DNA of 64,000 nucleotides, taken from positions 248,001 through 312,000 of the forward strand of contig JAVJTT010000009.1 of assembly GCA_040220135.1 (NCBI GenBank), given 5' to 3'. Below, piece after piece: positions 61,817 through 64,000 of this stretch (the first letter of the stretch is position 1; each line of letters starts with the position of its first letter). Made by a program: the position numbers and the translations under genes. The notes beneath the pieces are model-generated. The model searched no databases. It had not been told where the DNA came from and worked only from the letters and a program-made list of their open reading frames with translations. The stretch is from CAJXMH01 sp040220135 (lineage in GTDB: Bacteria > Bacteroidota > Bacteroidia > Flavobacteriales_E > Vicingaceae).

Positions 61817-63925
61817 ATGAAAAGGCTCTTTATAAATCTAATTCTAATTGCAATTAGTTTCTTTTTTTGTTGCCAAATGCCTAAATCTAACGCTGATATG
61901 TCAGAACAACACACCAACGCATTAATTCATGAAAGCAGTCCTTATTTATTGCAACACGCCCACAATCCGGTTGATTGGCATCCTTGGGGCGAAGTCGCTT
62001 TAAAAAAAGCTAAAAAAGAAAATAAGCCTTTGCTAATCAGCATTGGCTACTCTGCCTGTCATTGGTGCCATGTGATGGAAAAAGAAAGTTTTGAAGATTC
62101 AGCCGTGGCAGCCATTATGAACGAAAATTTTATTTGCATTAAGGTAGACCGCGAAGAACGACCGGATGTTGATCAAGTATACATGAATGCTGTTCAGCTG
62201 ATGACCGGAAAAGGAGGTTGGCCCTTAAATTGCATCGCAACACCAGATGGACGTCCTTTTTATGGAGGAACCTATTTCCCCAAAGAGCAATGGATGGAAG
62301 TGCTAAAAAAGCTGACCGAAGTTTATAAAAATGAGCCGAGCAAAGTAGAAGAATATGCCAATAAATTAACTCGGGGAATCCAGGCTTCCGACTTAATCGA
62401 AAAAAAGCAAGCAACCAACAATTTTTCTTTAGATAGCTTGACAAAAGGGTTAAATAAGTGGAAACAAATGGTTGACACGGCAGAAGGTGGCATGAACCAG
62501 GCTCCAAAGTTTCCCATGCCAAACAATTACCAATTTTTACTGAACTGTAATTTTATCCAGCCGGATTCTGAGCTTAAAGCTCACCTCGACTTGAGCCTTA
62601 AAAAAATGGCTTTTGGTGGCATTTATGATCATTTAGGTGGTGGTTTTGCCCGCTACTCAACCGACACAGAATGGAAAGTGCCACATTTTGAAAAAATGCT
62701 TTACGACAATGCTCAACTTATTTCACTTTATTCGGAAGCTTATCGACAAAATCCAAAGCCACTGTATAAAAATGTGGTTTATGAAAGCATTGAATTTGTA
62801 GAAAGAGAATTGCGCGATGGATCAGGCGCTTTTTACTCTGCCTTAGATGCCGACACAGAAGGAGAAGAAGGTAAATTTTATGTTTGGAAAAAGGAAGAGC
62901 TCCGCGAAATTCTACGAAGCGACTTTGATCTTTTTGCTCGTCATTTTAATGTGAATGAAAAAGGCTTTTGGGAAAATGGGAATTACATTCTGCTTCGTAA
63001 TGAGGAAGATGATGTATTAGCGCAAAAGGCGGAAATGTCTCTCGCTGATTATCGAAATAAAATAGAAAAGTTGAAAGAGAAATTGTTTCAACTGAGAGAA
63101 AAGAGAACTAAGCCGGGCTTAGACGACAAAAGCTTAACTTCTTGGAATGCATTGCAACTAAAAGGACTCTGTGATGCCTACCTTAGCTTCCACGACAAAC
63201 ACCACCTAGCTTTGGCCGAAGAAAATGCTGCGTTCATTGTGCAGAAGCAAACAAAAGAAGACAATTCCTTGCACCATAGTTTCAAGAACGGTCGTTCTAG
63301 TATTGAAGGTTATTTAGAAGACTATGCCTTTTGCATGGAAGCCTTCATTGCCTTATACCAATGTACTTTTAAAGAAGAATACCTAAAACAAGCTGAAGCT
63401 TGGGCAGACTTTTGCATTGAACATTTCTTCGATGAAAAAAGTGGCATGTTCTTCTTCACGGCTGACAATAGTGAAGCTTTAATTGCTCGAAAGTTAGAAG
63501 TGAATGACAATGTGATTCCGGCATCAAACAGCGCATTAGCCAAAAGCCTGCACCAGTTAGGGCTTTTACTGGAAAAGAAGGAGTATGTGAACTTAAGCCA
63601 ACAAATGCTCAGCAATATGCAAGAACAGCTTTCCGGCTATTTACCGGCAGCTAGTAATTGGGGAATTTTACAATTAAGAATGGCCAAACCTTACTATGAA
63701 GTGGCCATTTGTGGTCCCCAAGCATTGAATGAACAAATGAAGCTTCAAGCTCATTACTTCCCCAATCACATTAGCTTGGGCAGTGAGAACAAGAACAGTA
63801 GTTTGCCGCTTTTGGAGGGTAAGTTAGACGTAGCTAAAACCACCTTTTACGTTTGTGAAAATAAAGTTTGTCAGCTACCGGTTAAACAAGTGGAAAAAGC
63901 CATTATACAACTTAAAACCAATTGA
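61817..63925 (+). CDS. DUF255 thioredoxin-like protein (YyaL/SPATA20 family) with N-terminal export signal
   Basis: The product is 702 aa. Family motifs are LIHESSPYLLQHAHNPVDW, the redox site SACHWCHVME (Cys81, Cys84), VDREERPDVD and GGWPLN in the thioredoxin domain (about 30-190), then an (alpha/alpha)6 barrel-like region with FPMPNNYQFLL, GGIYDHLGGGFARYSTD and VPHFEKMLYDNA. Its role is unknown. A hydrophobic leader with a weak lipobox (FFFCC) precedes the domain, unlike most members, which are cytosolic. A second ATG at 61898 would give the cytosolic form. It overlaps the next gene by one base (TGATG). Confidence 0.88.
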   Translation: MKRLFINLILIAISFFFCCQMPKSNADMSEQHTNALIHESSPYLLQHAHNPVDWHPWGEVALKKAKKENKPLLISIGYSACHWCHVMEKESFEDSAVAAIMNENFICIKVDREERPDVDQVYMNAVQLMTGKGGWPLNCIATPDGRPFYGGTYFPKEQWMEVLKKLTEVYKNEPSKVEEYANKLTRGIQASDLIEKKQATNNFSLDSLTKGLNKWKQMVDTAEGGMNQAPKFPMPNNYQFLLNCNFIQPDSELKAHLDLSLKKMAFGGIYDHLGGGFARYSTDTEWKVPHFEKMLYDNAQLISLYSEAYRQNPKPLYKNVVYESIEFVERELRDGSGAFYSALDADTEGEEGKFYVWKKEELREILRSDFDLFARHFNVNEKGFWENGNYILLRNEEDDVLAQKAEMSLADYRNKIEKLKEKLFQLREKRTKPGLDDKSLTSWNALQLKGLCDAYLSFHDKHHLALAEENAAFIVQKQTKEDNSLHHSFKNGRSSIEGYLEDYAFCMEAFIALYQCTFKEEYLKQAEAWADFCIEHFFDEKSGMFFFTADNSEALIARKLEVNDNVIPASNSALAKSLHQLGLLLEKKEYVNLSQQMLSNMQEQLSGYLPAASNWGILQLRMAKPYYEVAICGPQALNEQMKLQAHYFPNHISLGSENKNSSLPLLEGKLDVAKTTFYVCENKVCQLPVKQVEKAIIQLKTN

Positions 63926-64000
63926 TGAGGCGCTGCTTTTTACTTCTCTCACTCTTTGCCTTTTTAAACGGACAAGCCCAGCTTTTATTAGCAGAGAAAG
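63925..64000 (+). CDS. Start of a secreted protein (cut by window edge)
   Basis: The first 25 residues are visible and form a signal peptide (MRRCFLLLSLFAFLNGQAQ) followed by LLLAEK. The ATG overlaps the previous stop by one base (TGATG), so it is probably co-translated with the DUF255 gene. The rest lies outside the window and no function can be assigned. Confidence 0.65.
   Translation, partial: MRRCFLLLSLFAFLNGQAQLLLAEK

Overview
The window is A+T-rich chromosomal DNA from a member of the Bacteroidota, most likely a marine, gliding-type flavobacterium or relative (Flavobacteriales, Cryomorphaceae/Schleiferiaceae-like; the genus is an inference). Signs are a type IX secretion translocon (SprA), secreted proteins with type A and type B sorting domains, the alternative complex III plus aa3 oxidase operon, arsenosugar genes of the TIGR04167/TIGR04169/TIGR04282 families, DUF6029 and DUF3341 proteins, lipoproteins with acidic residues after the lipobox cysteine, and promoters with the Bacteroidota -7 box TAnnTTTG. 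I see no rRNA, CRISPR array, prophage or intact insertion sequence. Gene density is high except for one roughly 700-base repeat and tRNA island.

Layout. 1-8.2 kb: envelope genes (barrel proteins, a large pseudo-peptidase/propeller/Omp85 fusion, a coiled-coil lipoprotein, a solute-binding protein), an MBL hydrolase, a half-size TauE/SafE protein and an M20 amidohydrolase. 8.3-20.0 kb: a minus-strand run maeB-ruvA-sprA-gcvH-vanZ-tonB, the familiar sprA neighbourhood. 20.1-27.4 kb: a sirtuin, a T9SS cargo protein, a TlpA thioredoxin, a DUF6029 barrel, two paralogous Omp28-like lipoproteins (the second without the redox cysteines), another barrel protein and ubiX. 27.4-30.2 kb: a small conserved protein, queG, ruvB and a barrel protein. 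30.3-41.4 kb: the complete respiratory operon actABCDEF-coxBA on the minus strand, with a promoter before actA and a terminator after coxA. 41.6-46.0 kb: a SPOR protein, a GH113-like lipoprotein and a minus-strand arsenosugar set (AhpD-like protein, ArsS, DUF2064 transferase, purine nucleoside phosphorylase). 46.2-50.0 kb: two unrecognised genes, then a TPR histidine kinase and a NarL-type regulator joined by overlapping start/stop codons. 49.95-50.66 kb: a degenerate tandem array built around one intact tRNA-Gln, with broken tRNA 3' ends, repeated terminators and REP-like palindromes. 50.7-64 kb: a DUF2723 (TMEM260-like) glycosyltransferase, MscS, a GNAT, gpmI, an M20 dipeptidase, a LEA-2 lipoprotein, a large PKD/type B T9SS protein, a DUF255 protein and the start of one more secreted protein.

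How the genes work together. The act-cox operon carries electrons from menaquinol to oxygen. SprA is the outer-membrane pore through which cargo such as the two sorting-domain proteins would pass. The arsenosugar set plausibly turns methylated arsenite plus SAM into a dimethylarsinoyl nucleoside, with the nucleoside phosphorylase as a candidate for removing adenine. The most unusual items are the redox-dead Omp28 paralogue, the pseudo-peptidase/propeller/Omp85 fusion, the tRNA-Gln remnant array and the kinase/regulator operon led by unrecognised proteins. I found no clearly new multi-gene system; the kinase operon with its unknown leading genes is the nearest candidate.
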